From NCBI RefSeq assembly GCF_000017505.1, contig NC_009675.1, positions 1,674,001-1,738,000 of the forward strand: a DNA stretch of 64,000 nucleotides, read 5' to 3'. The position numbers and the translations under genes are program-made. Under the pieces are notes generated by a model. It did not search any database. It had not been told where the DNA came from and saw nothing but the letters and a program-made list of their open reading frames with translations. Shown piece by piece: positions 35,713 through 44,335 of this stretch. The first letter of the stretch is position 1, and each line of letters starts with the position of its first letter. The stretch comes from Anaeromyxobacter sp. Fw109-5. GTDB taxonomy: Bacteria; Myxococcota; Myxococcia; Myxococcales; Anaeromyxobacteraceae.

Positions 35713-35788
35713 GGCTACGGGCTCCGGCCGCGGGCTTCAGGAAAGACGCCGCCAAGGTCGTTTCTCCCGTAGCCTGAGGCCCGGAGCC
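35713..35788 (+). other. Two mutually exclusive inverted repeats before the SAM hydrolase gene
   Basis: GGCTACGGG (35713-35721) pairs with CCCGTAGCC (35766-35774), and the overlapping GGCTCCGG (35720-35727) pairs with CCGGAGCC (35781-35788). Because the left arms overlap by two bases, an RNA could form only one full stem at a time. It may be the end of the scoAB transcript or a leader element; no known riboswitch class was recognised. Confidence 0.3.
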
Positions 35789-35819
35789 GGAATTTCGTCG
35801 ATCTGCGTCGAGGTGTCCC

Positions 35820-36590
35820 GTGGGCCCGCTCTTCACGCTCCTCACCGACTTCGGCGCCGGCTCCGGCTACCCGGCGCAGGTGAAGGCGGTGCTGCTCGCG
35901 GCGCACGCGGACGCGCGCCTCGTGGACGTCTCCCATGAGGTCCCCGCCTACGACGTGCTCGCCGGCGCGCTGCTCCTGGAGGCCTGCGTGCCGTGGTTCC
36001 CGAGGGAGGCGATCCACCTCGCGGTGGTCGACCCCGGCGTGGGCACCGCGCGCCGCGGGCTGTGCGTGGTCGATCCCGAGGGACGTCGCCTCGTGGGCCC
36101 GGACAACGGCCTGTTCACGCCCTTCCTCGGTGACGGCGCGCGCGCGTTCGAGCTCGCGCCGGGAGACGCCCTCCCTCGGCCCCGGAGCGCCACCTTCCAC
36201 GGCCGCGATCTCTTCGCGCCGGCCGCCGCGCTCCTCGCCGCGGGCCGAGGGCCCGAGCGGCTCGGGCCGCCCGTGGCCGACCCCGTACGGCTCGCCTGGC
36301 CGAGCGCGCAGCGGTGCCCCGACTGCCTGCGCGGAGAGACCCTCGCCGCGGATCACTTCGGCAACCTCGTCACCTCGATCCGCGAGGAGGATCTCGGGGG
36401 CGCGGCCGTCGCGCACGCGCAGGTGGGGGAGGAGCGGGTGCGCTTCGTGCGCACCTTCGGGGAGGCGGCGCCCGGGGAGCTCGTGGCGTACGTGGGGAGC
36501 GGCGGTCGCGTCGAGGTCGCGATCCGCGAGGGGAGCGCGGCGGCGCGGCTCGGGATCCGGGGGGTCCCCGTTCGGCTCGCGCTCGCGTGA
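35820..36590 (+). CDS. S-adenosylmethionine hydrolase / SAM hydroxide adenosyltransferase (DUF62)
   Basis: The 256-residue protein begins LFTLLTDFGAGSGYPAQVKA, the DUF62 signature with its SAM-binding Asp. HLAVVDPGVGTARRG and LVGPDNGLFTPFL (both family hallmarks) and a TFHGRDLFAPAAALLAAG block (Asp/Arg/His of the active site) follow. DHFGNLVTSI lies in the second domain. These enzymes cleave SAM to adenosine and methionine using hydroxide; fluorinases and chlorinases are rare relatives with a special insertion that is not seen here. GTG at 35820 has no strong ribosome site. It is preceded by a pair of inverted repeats. Assignment is good, physiological purpose unknown. Confidence 0.9.
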   Translation: MGPLFTLLTDFGAGSGYPAQVKAVLLAAHADARLVDVSHEVPAYDVLAGALLLEACVPWFPREAIHLAVVDPGVGTARRGLCVVDPEGRRLVGPDNGLFTPFLGDGARAFELAPGDALPRPRSATFHGRDLFAPAAALLAAGRGPERLGPPVADPVRLAWPSAQRCPDCLRGETLAADHFGNLVTSIREEDLGGAAVAHAQVGEERVRFVRTFGEAAPGELVAYVGSGGRVEVAIREGSAAARLGIRGVPVRLALA

Positions 36591-36630
36591 GCGCCCGCCG
36601 CATCGCCTGCACGCGGGGTGCGCGCGAACC

Positions 36631-36659
36631 TTGGCCCCCCGGATCGCCCCTGCTACAGT
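36631..36659 (+). promoter_or_regulatory. Promoter for a probably leaderless PilZ mRNA
   Basis: TTGGCC at 36631-36636, exactly 17 bases, then TACAGT at 36654-36659. The ATG at 36667 follows after seven bases, the usual distance from -10 box to transcription start. Confidence 0.55.
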
Positions 36660-36666
36660 TTCGAGG

Positions 36667-37026
36667 ATGCAACGCCCGCCGGAGAACAAGCGCAAGACCG
36701 CGCGCCTCCACCACGAGATCCCGGTGGCGTACCGGACCGTCGGCAGCTTCCTCACCGACTGGGCGACGAACATCAGCCAGGGCGGGCTGTTCATCAACAC
36801 GCGCGCGCCGCTGCCCGTCGGGACGGCGGTGAAGATCCTCATCCAGCTCCCCGGCGCCTCCTTCCCGTACCAGCTCACCGGCCGCGTCGCTCGCATCACC
36901 GAGTTCGGCAACCGAGCGAACCTGGTGCCGGGCATGGGCGTCGAGTTCACCGGCATCGACGACGCCAAGCGGGTGGACATCGAGGCGTTCGTGAACCGCC
37001 TCCGGCACCAGCTCGACGAGGCGTGA
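36667..37026 (+). CDS. Stand-alone PilZ domain protein (cyclic di-GMP receptor candidate)
   Basis: The 119-residue protein is a single PilZ domain. The cyclic di-GMP motif is intact: Arg9-x3-Arg13 (RKTAR) and Asn35-x-Ser37-x2-Gly40 in TNISQGGLFI. The rest (VGTAVKILIQLPGASFPYQL, MGVEFTGIDDAKRVDIEAFV) matches the PilZ variant expanded in myxobacteria (TIGR02266-type, from memory). It therefore likely binds cyclic di-GMP and acts through protein contact, possibly on motility or surface behaviour. Transcription seems to start at the ATG itself. Related PilZ sequence begins the Hsp70-like protein at 50781-53060. Confidence 0.85.
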   Translation: MQRPPENKRKTARLHHEIPVAYRTVGSFLTDWATNISQGGLFINTRAPLPVGTAVKILIQLPGASFPYQLTGRVARITEFGNRANLVPGMGVEFTGIDDAKRVDIEAFVNRLRHQLDEA

Positions 37027-37077
37027 GCGCCCCCGATGCTGCGAGCGCGGCCGGGGCGCGGTAAGAGTCTCGCCGCA

Positions 37078-38484
37078 GTGAGAACCGAGCTGACGATCGA
37101 GGACCTCGCCCCCGGCGGCGAGGGCGTGGGGCACGCGGGCGCCCGGACGGTGTTCGTGCCTTGGACCGCGCCCGGCGACCGTGCGGTGGTGGACGTCCAG
37201 GCCGGCGACGGCACCGCGCACGGCAGCCTCGTGTCGCTGCGGGCGCCCGGGCCCGTACGCGTCCCGGCGCCTTGCGTGCACTTCGGCCCGGGGGAAGTCC
37301 CCGGGGTCTCGGCGCGAGGCCAGGCGCGGCCGGATGACGCCGCGCCGGAGGGAGCGGGGGGCCCGGGCGGGCCAGCTTCTCGGCCCCCTCCGTACGACGC
37401 CGGCTGCGGCGGCTGCGAGTGGCTGCACGTCGACTATGCCGCGCAGCTCGCCGCGAAGGAGCGAACCGTCCGCGAGGCGCTCCGGCGCATCGCCCGAGTC
37501 GACCCCGGCGCGTACGACGCGCGACCCATCGTCGGATCGCCGGCGCCGCTCCGCTACCGCGCGCGCGCGAAGTTCCACCACGACCGCGCGAGCGGCCGGC
37601 TCGTCTACTTCCGCCGCCGTTCCCACGCGCCGGTGCGGCTGCGGGAGTGCCACCTCCTCGACGAGCGGCTCGACGCGCTCCGCGAGGCGGTCGGTCCGGC
37701 GCTCGGCCGGGCCGGCCTCGCGCCACGCGAGGTCGCGCTCGAGTGGTCCGGTCACGAGGGCCGCGGCGCTGCGTGGCTGCTCCTGCCCGCGATCACGCCC
37801 GCGGTGCGAGCGCGCGCGGAGGCCCTGCTCTGCGAGGTCCCCGCGCTCGCCGGCGCCGTCCTCCAGCCGGAGGGCGGCGCGCCGGTGCTCGTCGGGAGCC
37901 CGGTGCTCCGCCACGCCCGCGTCCCGGGCGACGCCGCCTCCGGAGTGCAGCGGTCCCGGCCCGACGTCTTCCAGCAGGCCAACCGCGGCGCCAACGCGCT
38001 GCTCGTGCGCGCCGCCCTCGACCTCCTCGCCCCCGATGGCCTGGACGTGCTGGAGCTGCACTGCGGGGCCGGGAACTTCACGGGCCCGCTGGCCGCCCGG
38101 GCGCGCTGGGTCGCCGCGGTGGAGGTGCAGGGACCCGCGCTCGAGCTCGCCCGCGCGGACCTGGCCGGTGCCGGCAACGTCCGCTTCTTCGCGGGCGACG
38201 CGCTGAAGCTCGCGCTCGCGTTCGCGCGCGAGGGGGGCCCCTCGGCGCGGCGTTTCGGCGCGGCGCTCCTCGATCCACCGAGGGAGGGGGCGAAGGGGAT
38301 CGGCCCCGCGCTGCGCGAGCTGGGGCTGCCGCGCACCGTCTACGTGTCCTGCGATCCGGCGACGTTCGCGCGGGACGTCCGGGCGTGCGTGGAGACCGGC
38401 TTCCGCCTCGAGGCGGTGCAGCCCGTGGACATGTTCCCCCAGACGCACCACGTGGAGGCAGTCGCGCTGCTCGTCCCGGCCTGA
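37078..38484 (+). CDS. rlmD: TrmA/RlmD-family RNA (uracil-C5) methyltransferase
   Basis: The 468-residue enzyme methylates C5 of uridine, in RlmD at U1939 of 23S rRNA. An N-terminal TRAM-like domain (ELTIEDLAPGGEGVGHAGAR) comes first. Then four Cys for a 4Fe-4S cluster: one in APCVHFG, two in AGCGGCEWLHVDY and one in RECHLLDE. The SAM site is LELHCGAGNFTGPLAARARW, with FQQANRGAN before it. The catalytic Cys lies in TVYVSCDPATFARDV. An insertion of about 35 Gly/Pro/Arg-rich residues separates the first two cluster ligands, which is unusual. GTG 37078 fits the domain start; ATG 37036 is possible. Which RNA it modifies is inferred. Confidence 0.88.
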   Translation: MRTELTIEDLAPGGEGVGHAGARTVFVPWTAPGDRAVVDVQAGDGTAHGSLVSLRAPGPVRVPAPCVHFGPGEVPGVSARGQARPDDAAPEGAGGPGGPASRPPPYDAGCGGCEWLHVDYAAQLAAKERTVREALRRIARVDPGAYDARPIVGSPAPLRYRARAKFHHDRASGRLVYFRRRSHAPVRLRECHLLDERLDALREAVGPALGRAGLAPREVALEWSGHEGRGAAWLLLPAITPAVRARAEALLCEVPALAGAVLQPEGGAPVLVGSPVLRHARVPGDAASGVQRSRPDVFQQANRGANALLVRAALDLLAPDGLDVLELHCGAGNFTGPLAARARWVAAVEVQGPALELARADLAGAGNVRFFAGDALKLALAFAREGGPSARRFGAALLDPPREGAKGIGPALRELGLPRTVYVSCDPATFARDVRACVETGFRLEAVQPVDMFPQTHHVEAVALLVPA

Positions 38485-38535
38485 GGGGAGGCGACCCCGA
38501 TCCCTCCTCGGCCGTTGCGCGGCCATGACGATTCC

Positions 38536-40383
38536 ATGACAGTCGAGACACACGCTCCCCGATCGGACGGCGTGGGACACGACGAGAGCATGCACCGAAG
38601 ACTCACGATCGCGCGTTTTGCCGAGCGGACCCTGCCGCGGCTGGTGGTCTCGGCCGCCCGGCGGGTCCCGGGAAAGACCTTCCTCCGCTTCGTCGATCCG
38701 GCGCGCCCGGACGCGGCGCCGCGGGCTTTGACCTTCGCCGACTTCGCCGCAGGCGTGGGGCGCGCCGCCGCGTTCCTGCGCGCCACCGGGACGGGACACG
38801 GCGCGCGCGTGCTGCTCCTCGCCGACAACTCGCCGGAGTGGCAGATGTTCGCCCTCGGCGCGCAGGCGCTCCGCGCCGAGCCGGCGACCCTCTTCTCCAG
38901 CCTCGCGGACGAGCAGGCGCAGGCCATCGCGCTGCGCGTCCGGCCTCGCGTCGTCTTCGTGGGCTCGGCGGCGCACTGGGCGAAGCTGGCGCCGATCGCG
39001 GCGGACCTCGCCGCCGCGGGGCTCTCCGCCGTCGTCTCGGGCGAGCCGCTCGACGCGGCCGCCGTCCCCGCGGGCGTCCGTACCGCGGCGGTCGCGGAGG
39101 TCTTCTCGGGAGCGGGGCTCGACCTCGACGCGCTCGACTCGCTGGCGCGCGCCGCGAGCGAGGAGGACCCGTTCCTGCTCCTCTTCACGAGCGGCACGAC
39201 CGGCCGACCCAAGGGCGTCCGCCTCGCGCAGCGCGCCATCGTGCACGCCATCGAGGGCGGCCACGTCGCGGTCGCGCGCACCCCCGAGGACGTCGGGCTC
39301 CACTTCCTGCCCTTCGCGCACGTCGCCGGCCACGATCAGTTCGCGCTGGCGCTCGCCGAGACGCACGGGCTCGTGATGGTGGCGCGACGCGAGGACATCG
39401 AGCCCGGGCTCGCGCTCGGCCCGACCTACCTGTTCTCCGTGCCGCTCGTGTACGAGCGGATCCGGAACGGAGTCGAGGCGAAGCTCGCGACGCTCCCGCG
39501 CCCGGTGCGCGCCCTCGCGAACGCGGCGCTCGCCGCGGCCGGGCGGGCCCGGGTGGACGGCTCGCGCTCCGCGCGGGATCTCGTCCTCGCGCGGCTCGCC
39601 GACCGGCTCGTGGGGAGAGCGGTGCGCGCGAAGCTGGGGGGCCGGATCCAGGGACTGTTCTCCGGCGGCGCCCCTGCCTCCCCCGCGCTCTTCCGCTTCT
39701 TCGAGTCGCTCGGCATCCCGCTCGTGGAGCTGTACGGGATGAGCGAGACGGCGGGCCTCATCTCGTCGAACCTGTTCTCCGGCGAGCGCCGGCCCGGGAG
39801 CGCCGGGGTGATCACGCCCGACCAGGAGATCCGCTTCGAGCCGGACGGCGAGCTCCTCGTGAAGGGACCGCTCCTCCTCACCGGCTACCTCGAGCGCGAG
39901 GACGAGCAGGGCGCGTTCACCGACGACGGCTTCTTCCGCACCGGCGACATCGGCCGCGTCGACGCGGAGGGGTTCCTGCGGATCGAGGGCCGCAAGAAGC
40001 ACCTCATGGTGCTCTCGACCGGCAAGAAGCTCTCGCCCGAGCCGATCGAGCAGGCCATCGCGTCGGCCGCGCCGTTCCAGGGCGCCGTGCTGCTCGGCGA
40101 GGGCAAGCCGTTCGTGTCGGCGGCGGTGTTCGTCGCCGCGGAGGAGCTCGCACGGCTCGCGGCGGCCGGGAAGGACGCCGCGCAGGAGCTGCTGCCGCGC
40201 GCGCGCGCCGCGCTCGCCGCGTTCAGCGACTTCGAGAAGCCGAAGCGGCTCCTCGTGATCCCCGGCGCGCCGCAGGATCACCCCGCGCTCGTGACCCCGA
40301 CGCTGAAGGTGAAGCGCGACGCCCTCGTGGCGTTCCTCGGCTCGACCGTGGCGGACCTCTACGCGCCGCAGCCGAGCGCGTAG
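38536..40383 (+). CDS. AMP-dependent acyl-CoA synthetase / ligase
   Basis: The product of about 615 residues belongs to the ANL adenylate-forming family. The P-loop is LLLFTSGTTGRPKGVRLAQR, then VELYGMSETAGLIS (the YGxTE motif) and FRTGDIGRVDAEGFLRIEGR. A C-terminal domain follows with PTLKVKRDAL carrying the catalytic Lys. It activates a carboxylic acid, probably a fatty acid, to its CoA ester. Starts are uncertain: TTG 38515, ATG 38536 or ATG 38590. 38536 is used because the first 18 residues are compatible with an unstructured tail and no better ribosome site exists. It is one of two long-chain-type ligases in the window. Convergent with the M48 gene. Confidence 0.88.
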   Translation: MTVETHAPRSDGVGHDESMHRRLTIARFAERTLPRLVVSAARRVPGKTFLRFVDPARPDAAPRALTFADFAAGVGRAAAFLRATGTGHGARVLLLADNSPEWQMFALGAQALRAEPATLFSSLADEQAQAIALRVRPRVVFVGSAAHWAKLAPIAADLAAAGLSAVVSGEPLDAAAVPAGVRTAAVAEVFSGAGLDLDALDSLARAASEEDPFLLLFTSGTTGRPKGVRLAQRAIVHAIEGGHVAVARTPEDVGLHFLPFAHVAGHDQFALALAETHGLVMVARREDIEPGLALGPTYLFSVPLVYERIRNGVEAKLATLPRPVRALANAALAAAGRARVDGSRSARDLVLARLADRLVGRAVRAKLGGRIQGLFSGGAPASPALFRFFESLGIPLVELYGMSETAGLISSNLFSGERRPGSAGVITPDQEIRFEPDGELLVKGPLLLTGYLEREDEQGAFTDDGFFRTGDIGRVDAEGFLRIEGRKKHLMVLSTGKKLSPEPIEQAIASAAPFQGAVLLGEGKPFVSAAVFVAAEELARLAAAGKDAAQELLPRARAALAAFSDFEKPKRLLVIPGAPQDHPALVTPTLKVKRDALVAFLGSTVADLYAPQPSA

Positions 40384-40418
40384 CGACCGCGCGCCCCGCA
40401 GCGGCGACTCGGCCCGGC

Positions 40419-41687
40419 TCATCCCGCCGGCGCGCGCCGCTCGGCGGCCGCGGTCCGCTGGATCGCCGCGAGCCGCTCCACCAGCACGGGGTGGCTGTAG
40501 TGCCAGGCGCTGTACCAGGGGTGCGGGTGGAGGTTCGACAGGTTCTCGCCGTTCAGGCGCAGCAGCGCCGTCTCGAGCGCCTCCGGCGCGCGCGCGAGGC
40601 GCACGGCGTAGCGGTCCGCCTCGTACTCGTGGCGGCGGGAGAGGTACGCGGCGAACGGCGCGAGCCAGAACACGAACGCGCCGCCGCCCAGCGAGACCAG
40701 CGCGAGCGCGGCGTGCAGGCTCGGTCCGCCGAAGCCGAACGCGGCGTAGAGCGGCGGCCAGGGCACGAGGCGCGAGAGCGCGAACAGCAGGAGGAAGCTC
40801 GCCGCGAGGGCCAGCGCCAGGTGGCGGTGCACGTGGTGCGCCCGGTAGTGGCCGATCTCGTGCGCGAGGACGCTCGCCGCCTCGTCCACGCTCATGCGCT
40901 CGACGAGCGTGTCGAACAGCACGATGCGCGGGCGGATCAGCCCGGTGAAGTAGGCGTTCGAGTGACCGGAGCGCCGCGAGGCGTCCATCACGTAGAGGCC
41001 GCGGTGGGCGAACCCCGCCGCCTGCGCGAGCGCCGCGAGCCGCTCGCGCAGCGGCCCGTCGGGCAGCGGCTCGAAGCGGTTGAACAGCGGCGCGATCACC
41101 GAGGGGTAGAGCCACAGCAGCACGAGCTGGACCGCGGCGTAGAACGCGAACAGCCAGACCCACCACAGCGCCCCGGTGAAGCGCATGAAGCCGTAGGTCG
41201 CGTACAGCAGGGGGATCCCGAGCGCGGCCTGGAGGAGCAGCGACTTCAGCCGGTCGGTGAGCCATAGCCGCGGCGTGGTGCGGTTGAACCCGAAGCGCTC
41301 CTCGAGCACGAAGGTGTGGAAGACGGCGAAGGGGAGGCCCGCCACGGAGAACGCCAGGCTCACGAGGGCGAGGAAGAGCACGAACCGGTGCGCGCCGCGG
41401 ACGCCCCGTTCGGCGAGCGCGCCGTCGAGGAGCGGGAGCACGCCGGAGAGGAGCACCGCCAGGGTGAGCGCCGCGAAGAACGCGCCCTGGGCGAGGGAGA
41501 AGCGGCAGTTCGCGAGGGTGTAGGCGCGGCTTCGCTCGGCCGTCGCGTCGTCCACCCGGCCGGCGAGCGGAGCAGGGACCCCGCGCGCGCGGGCGACGTG
41601 GCGCAGGTTGAGCAGGAGGAGGGCGGTCTCGATCGCGTACTGGATGAGGAAGAAGGCCAGGAAGACCGGCAGGACCCAGGAGACCAT
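40419..41687 (-). CDS. M48-family membrane metalloprotease (Ste24-like)
   Basis: The 422-residue protein has about seven hydrophobic segments around a cytoplasmic zinc protease domain. The zinc motif is His276-Glu277-x2-His280 (VLAHEIGHYRAHHVHRHLAL), and the third ligand lies in SRRHEYEADRYAVRLA. The N-terminal part (HTFVLEERFGFNRTTPRLWL) and the spacing are those of Ste24/CAAX endoproteases rather than HtpX, which is shorter. In bacteria such proteins take part in membrane protein quality control. ATG 41687 is chosen as the start of the first helix (VSWVLPVFLAFFLIQY). It is divergent from the next gene over 40 bases. Assignment secure, substrate unknown. Confidence 0.92.
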   Translation of the reverse strand: MVSWVLPVFLAFFLIQYAIETALLLLNLRHVARARGVPAPLAGRVDDATAERSRAYTLANCRFSLAQGAFFAALTLAVLLSGVLPLLDGALAERGVRGAHRFVLFLALVSLAFSVAGLPFAVFHTFVLEERFGFNRTTPRLWLTDRLKSLLLQAALGIPLLYATYGFMRFTGALWWVWLFAFYAAVQLVLLWLYPSVIAPLFNRFEPLPDGPLRERLAALAQAAGFAHRGLYVMDASRRSGHSNAYFTGLIRPRIVLFDTLVERMSVDEAASVLAHEIGHYRAHHVHRHLALALAASFLLLFALSRLVPWPPLYAAFGFGGPSLHAALALVSLGGGAFVFWLAPFAAYLSRRHEYEADRYAVRLARAPEALETALLRLNGENLSNLHPHPWYSAWHYSHPVLVERLAAIQRTAAAERRAPAG

Positions 41688-41727
41688 CGCGGAGAGTGAT
41701 ACTCCGCCCGAGGCGCCCGCGCAGCGC

Positions 41728-42369
41728 GTGTTCCTGCTCTCGCCGGCGAACAGCGCAGGTGAACGGATGGCGCTGGTCCTGTCGCCGCGCGCCCGGTTCG
41801 CGCTGGCGCACTCCGTCCAGGGCCAGGGCGCTCCCATCGGGGAGGTGTTCGCGTTCGCGAGCGGGCTCTACTTCCGCGGAAAGCTCGCGTACGCGCGGTG
41901 CTTCGCGCGCCCGCCAGAGGGCGTGCCCGGCGCGCTCGTGATCGCGCCCGGCGCGGGGCTCGTCCCCCCCGACGTCGCCGTCAGGGCCGACGACCTGCGC
42001 GCGTTCGGGGCCGTCCCGGTGGACGCGGCCGATCCGCGCTTCCGCCTCCCGCTCGAGCGCGACGCGCGGCTGCTCGCCGATCGCCTCGGGCCGCGCGCCG
42101 ACGTCGTGCTGCTCGGCAGCATCGCGAGCCCGAAGTACGTGGAGCCGCTCCTCGCCATCCTCGGGAGCCGCCTCGTCTTCCCGCTCGACTTCGTCGGGCG
42201 CGGTGACATGAGCCGCGGCGGCCTCATGCTGCGGGCCGTGCGCGCGGGGGTCGAGCTCGGCTACGGGCCCGTGGAAGGGGCGGTGCGGCGCGGGACGCGC
42301 CCGCCGCGATTGCCGCCGCTGCCGCGCGCCCCGGGGGGATCGGGCGACGGAGGGTTCCGCTCGGGTTAG
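41728..42369 (+). CDS. Conserved protein of unknown function
   Basis: I cannot name this 213-residue protein, though the start MFLLSPANSAGERMALVLSP and the block GEVFAFASGLYFRGKLAYAR look like a conserved family. It contains a hydrophobic stretch ALVIAPGAGLVPPDVAVRAD and a regular alpha/beta pattern with VVLLGSIASPKYVEPLLAIL, suggesting a small Rossmann-like fold that binds a nucleotide or ligand. The last 25 residues are Pro/Arg-rich and probably disordered. GTG 41728 is chosen because the conserved part begins there. The next gene, a VWA protein, starts nine bases after the stop, so they form an operon. No membrane segment or signal peptide. Confidence 0.6.
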   Translation: MFLLSPANSAGERMALVLSPRARFALAHSVQGQGAPIGEVFAFASGLYFRGKLAYARCFARPPEGVPGALVIAPGAGLVPPDVAVRADDLRAFGAVPVDAADPRFRLPLERDARLLADRLGPRADVVLLGSIASPKYVEPLLAILGSRLVFPLDFVGRGDMSRGGLMLRAVRAGVELGYGPVEGAVRRGTRPPRLPPLPRAPGGSGDGGFRSG

Positions 42370-42378
42370 GATCCGCGG

Positions 42379-43779
42379 GTGCACGCGCGCGTCGTCGAGT
42401 TCGCGGGGCTGCTCCGCACGAACGGGGTGCGGGTCTCGCCGGCCGAGGTCGCCGACGCGGTCGAGGCCGCGGCGCTGGTGGGCGCGTCGGACCGCGGCAG
42501 CTTCCGGGCGGCGCTGCGCGCCACGCTCGTGAAGCGCTCGCGCGACGTCCCCGTCTTCGACGGGCTGTTCGAGCTCTACTTCTCCGCGCTGGGCCGCGTC
42601 GTCGAAGGGCTCGAGCGCGGCGTGGTCGGCGAGCTCGCCGCCCGCGGGCTCCTCGAGGGGGACGATCTCGAGGTCGTCGCGCGGACGATGGAGGAGCTCC
42701 TGCGCGGCATGAGTCCCCTCGCGCGCGCCGCGCTGGGCGGCGATCCCGCGCTGCTCGCGCGGTTGCTGCGCGGCGCGGCGCTGCAGGTGGACTTCGGCGC
42801 GTTCGCGAGCGCCGGCGCCACCGGGTTCCAGGCGCGGCGGCTGCTCGCCGCGGCGGGGGGCGCCGCGCTCGCCGACGACGCCGCCGCGCTCGAGCGGGCG
42901 CTGCGCGCGCGCGGGCTCGCTCCCGGCGCGCTCCAGCTCGTGACCGGCTCCCTGGAGGCCGCCCTCCGCAAGGTCGAGGAGGCGGCGCGGAGCTGGGCGG
43001 AGCTGGAGGGGAGGGCGCGCACGCTGCGCGAGGACCGGGGCGGCGGCCTCGCGCCGGTGTCGCGCGAGCAGATCGCTCGCATGGAGGTCGCGGTGCGGCG
43101 GCTGGCGGAGCGGCTGCGGGCGCGGCTCGTCCGGCGTGAGCGCTCTCGCCGGCGGGGCGCGCTCGCCGTGCGCCGCACCCTTCGCCGCAACCTCGGCCTC
43201 GGCGGCGTCCCGGCCCGGCTCGTGTTCCGCCACCGGCGGCCGCAGCGGCCCGACGTGGTGGTGCTGTGCGACGTCTCCGAGTCGGTCCGGCACGTCACCC
43301 GGCTCATGCTGCTGTTCCTGTACACGCTGCAGAGCCTCTTCACGCGCGTGCGCACCTTCGTGTTCGTCTCCGACCTCGCGGAGGTGACGGACCAGCTGAG
43401 GGCCGAGAAGGACCCGGCGCGCGCCGCCGGGCTCGCCGTCGCCGGGCGCGCGGTGAGCCTCGCCGCGAACTCGAACTACGGGCGGGCGCTGAAGACCTTC
43501 CACGACGACTTCCGCGGCGCCGTCACCCGCCGCACCACCGTGATCGTCATCGGGGACGGGCGGAACAACTACAACGCGCCGGAGGCCTGGGTGCTCGACG
43601 AGCTCCGGCGGCGGGCGCGGCGCGTGCTGTGGATCTGCCCCGAGGCGCGCGCGGCCTGGGGCATGGGCGACAGCGAGATGCCGCTCTACGCCCCGCGCTG
43701 CAGCCGGGTCGCGACCGTGGGCTCGCTCGAGGACCTGGAGGAGCTCGCCGACGCGCTCGTGCCGGGGGGCGGGGGGTAG
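42379..43779 (+). CDS. CoxE-like VWA domain protein
   Basis: The 466-residue protein ends in a von Willebrand A domain with an intact MIDAS motif: Asp298-x-Ser300-x-Ser302 in VVLCDVSESVRHVTRLML, followed by the Thr/Asp loops (TTVIVIGDGRNNYNAP). The N-terminal 260 residues are helical with the CoxE layout (FAGLLRTNGVRVSPAEVADA). CoxE-type proteins usually pair with a MoxR AAA ATPase to mature metalloenzymes; no MoxR gene is next to it here. It is translated from GTG 42379 with TAGGAT ending six bases upstream, which may be a -10 box. The gene abuts the satellite-rich region on its right. Family good, target unknown. Confidence 0.82.
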   Translation: MHARVVEFAGLLRTNGVRVSPAEVADAVEAAALVGASDRGSFRAALRATLVKRSRDVPVFDGLFELYFSALGRVVEGLERGVVGELAARGLLEGDDLEVVARTMEELLRGMSPLARAALGGDPALLARLLRGAALQVDFGAFASAGATGFQARRLLAAAGGAALADDAAALERALRARGLAPGALQLVTGSLEAALRKVEEAARSWAELEGRARTLREDRGGGLAPVSREQIARMEVAVRRLAERLRARLVRRERSRRRGALAVRRTLRRNLGLGGVPARLVFRHRRPQRPDVVVLCDVSESVRHVTRLMLLFLYTLQSLFTRVRTFVFVSDLAEVTDQLRAEKDPARAAGLAVAGRAVSLAANSNYGRALKTFHDDFRGAVTRRTTVIVIGDGRNNYNAPEAWVLDELRRRARRVLWICPEARAAWGMGDSEMPLYAPRCSRVATVGSLEDLEELADALVPGGGG

Positions 43780-43798
43780 GCCTCGGGCCTCACTCCTG

Positions 43799-43895
43799 CC
43801 TCGACCTCGACCTCGACCTCGACCTCGACCTCGACCCCGACCTCGACCTCGACCTCGACCTCGACCTCGACCTCGGCCTCGACCTCGGCCGCGAC
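43799..43895. repeat. Hexanucleotide satellite array 1 (CCTCGA units)
   Basis: About 16 near-perfect tandem copies of the hexamer CCTCGA, with single-base variants (CCCCGA, CCTCGG). All reading frames are open across it. It begins about 20 bases after the VWA gene stop and ends at the motif TCATTCATCACATG that starts the left HNH-related module. Confidence 0.9.
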
Positions 43896-43906
43896 CTTGT
43901 CATTCA

Positions 43907-44175
43907 TCACATGGGCTCGTCCTGGACTCGGGACGAGGTGCCGACCGCGCGACCGTGGTGGGCACGCGAGAGGGGGCAGTACGAGCGAGGAAATGCGGGC
44001 TACGAGGGGCCGGAGGGGCGGCGTCGCCGCGCGTCCGCCGCGTCGCCGGAAGGCGCTGCGGTCGGCATTGCTCCCGTTCCGCCGACCGCGGTCACGTTGC
44101 CCACAACCTGCTGAATGGCAGCTGGCGCGGTGCCGGCATGCCCGTCCGCACGGAGACGCTCTCACGCCGGAAGGG
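43907..44175. repeat. Direct repeat, copy of 44807-45075
   Basis: The two segments share long identical runs, for example GACTCGGGACGAGGTGCCGA and GGAAGGCGCTGCGGTCGGCA, with scattered substitutions and small indels. They include the end of the HNH gene. Their direct orientation shows that the module was duplicated in tandem. Confidence 0.8.
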
Positions 44176-44300
44176 CAGCGCACGGACCGTGGGCGGCAGC
44201 GATCCACCAGCAGCCGCCGGCGGCGCGGGGATCGCCTCCTGCGGCTCGGCAGGTCGGGCATGGACTGTCGCCAGCGGCAGCGCCGGGGCGCTCGCGGCAA
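44100..44300 (-). pseudogene. HNH endonuclease remnant (two fragments joined)
   Basis: Bases 44100-44175 match the C-terminal coding end of the HNH gene (region of 45000-45075), and 44190-44300 match its central linker (about 45605-45720). About 500 bases, including the whole HNH motif, are missing between them. No start codon or continuous conserved frame remains, so this is a dead fragment. Confidence 0.6.
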
Positions 44301-44311
44301 GCAGGCTGTTG

Positions 44312-44327
44312 AAGAAGGCGCCTTCTT
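44312..44327. other. Perfect 16-bp palindrome
   Basis: AAGAAGGCGCCTTCTT is its own reverse complement. It lies where similarity to the HNH module stops and the transposase scrap region begins, so it could be a recombination or insertion scar. Confidence 0.6.
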
Positions 44328-44335
44328 GGAGCGCC

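Noticed and set aside
35820-36590. Fluorinase or chlorinase
   Set aside because: Halogenating members carry an extra loop that is not apparent here; the length and motifs fit ordinary SAM hydrolases.
36370-43503. A very long open frame on the minus strand of about 2,400 codons
   Set aside because: It runs antisense to at least six well-supported genes and translates to Arg/Ala/Gly-rich sequence without domains. High GC at third codon positions removes stop codons from opposite frames.
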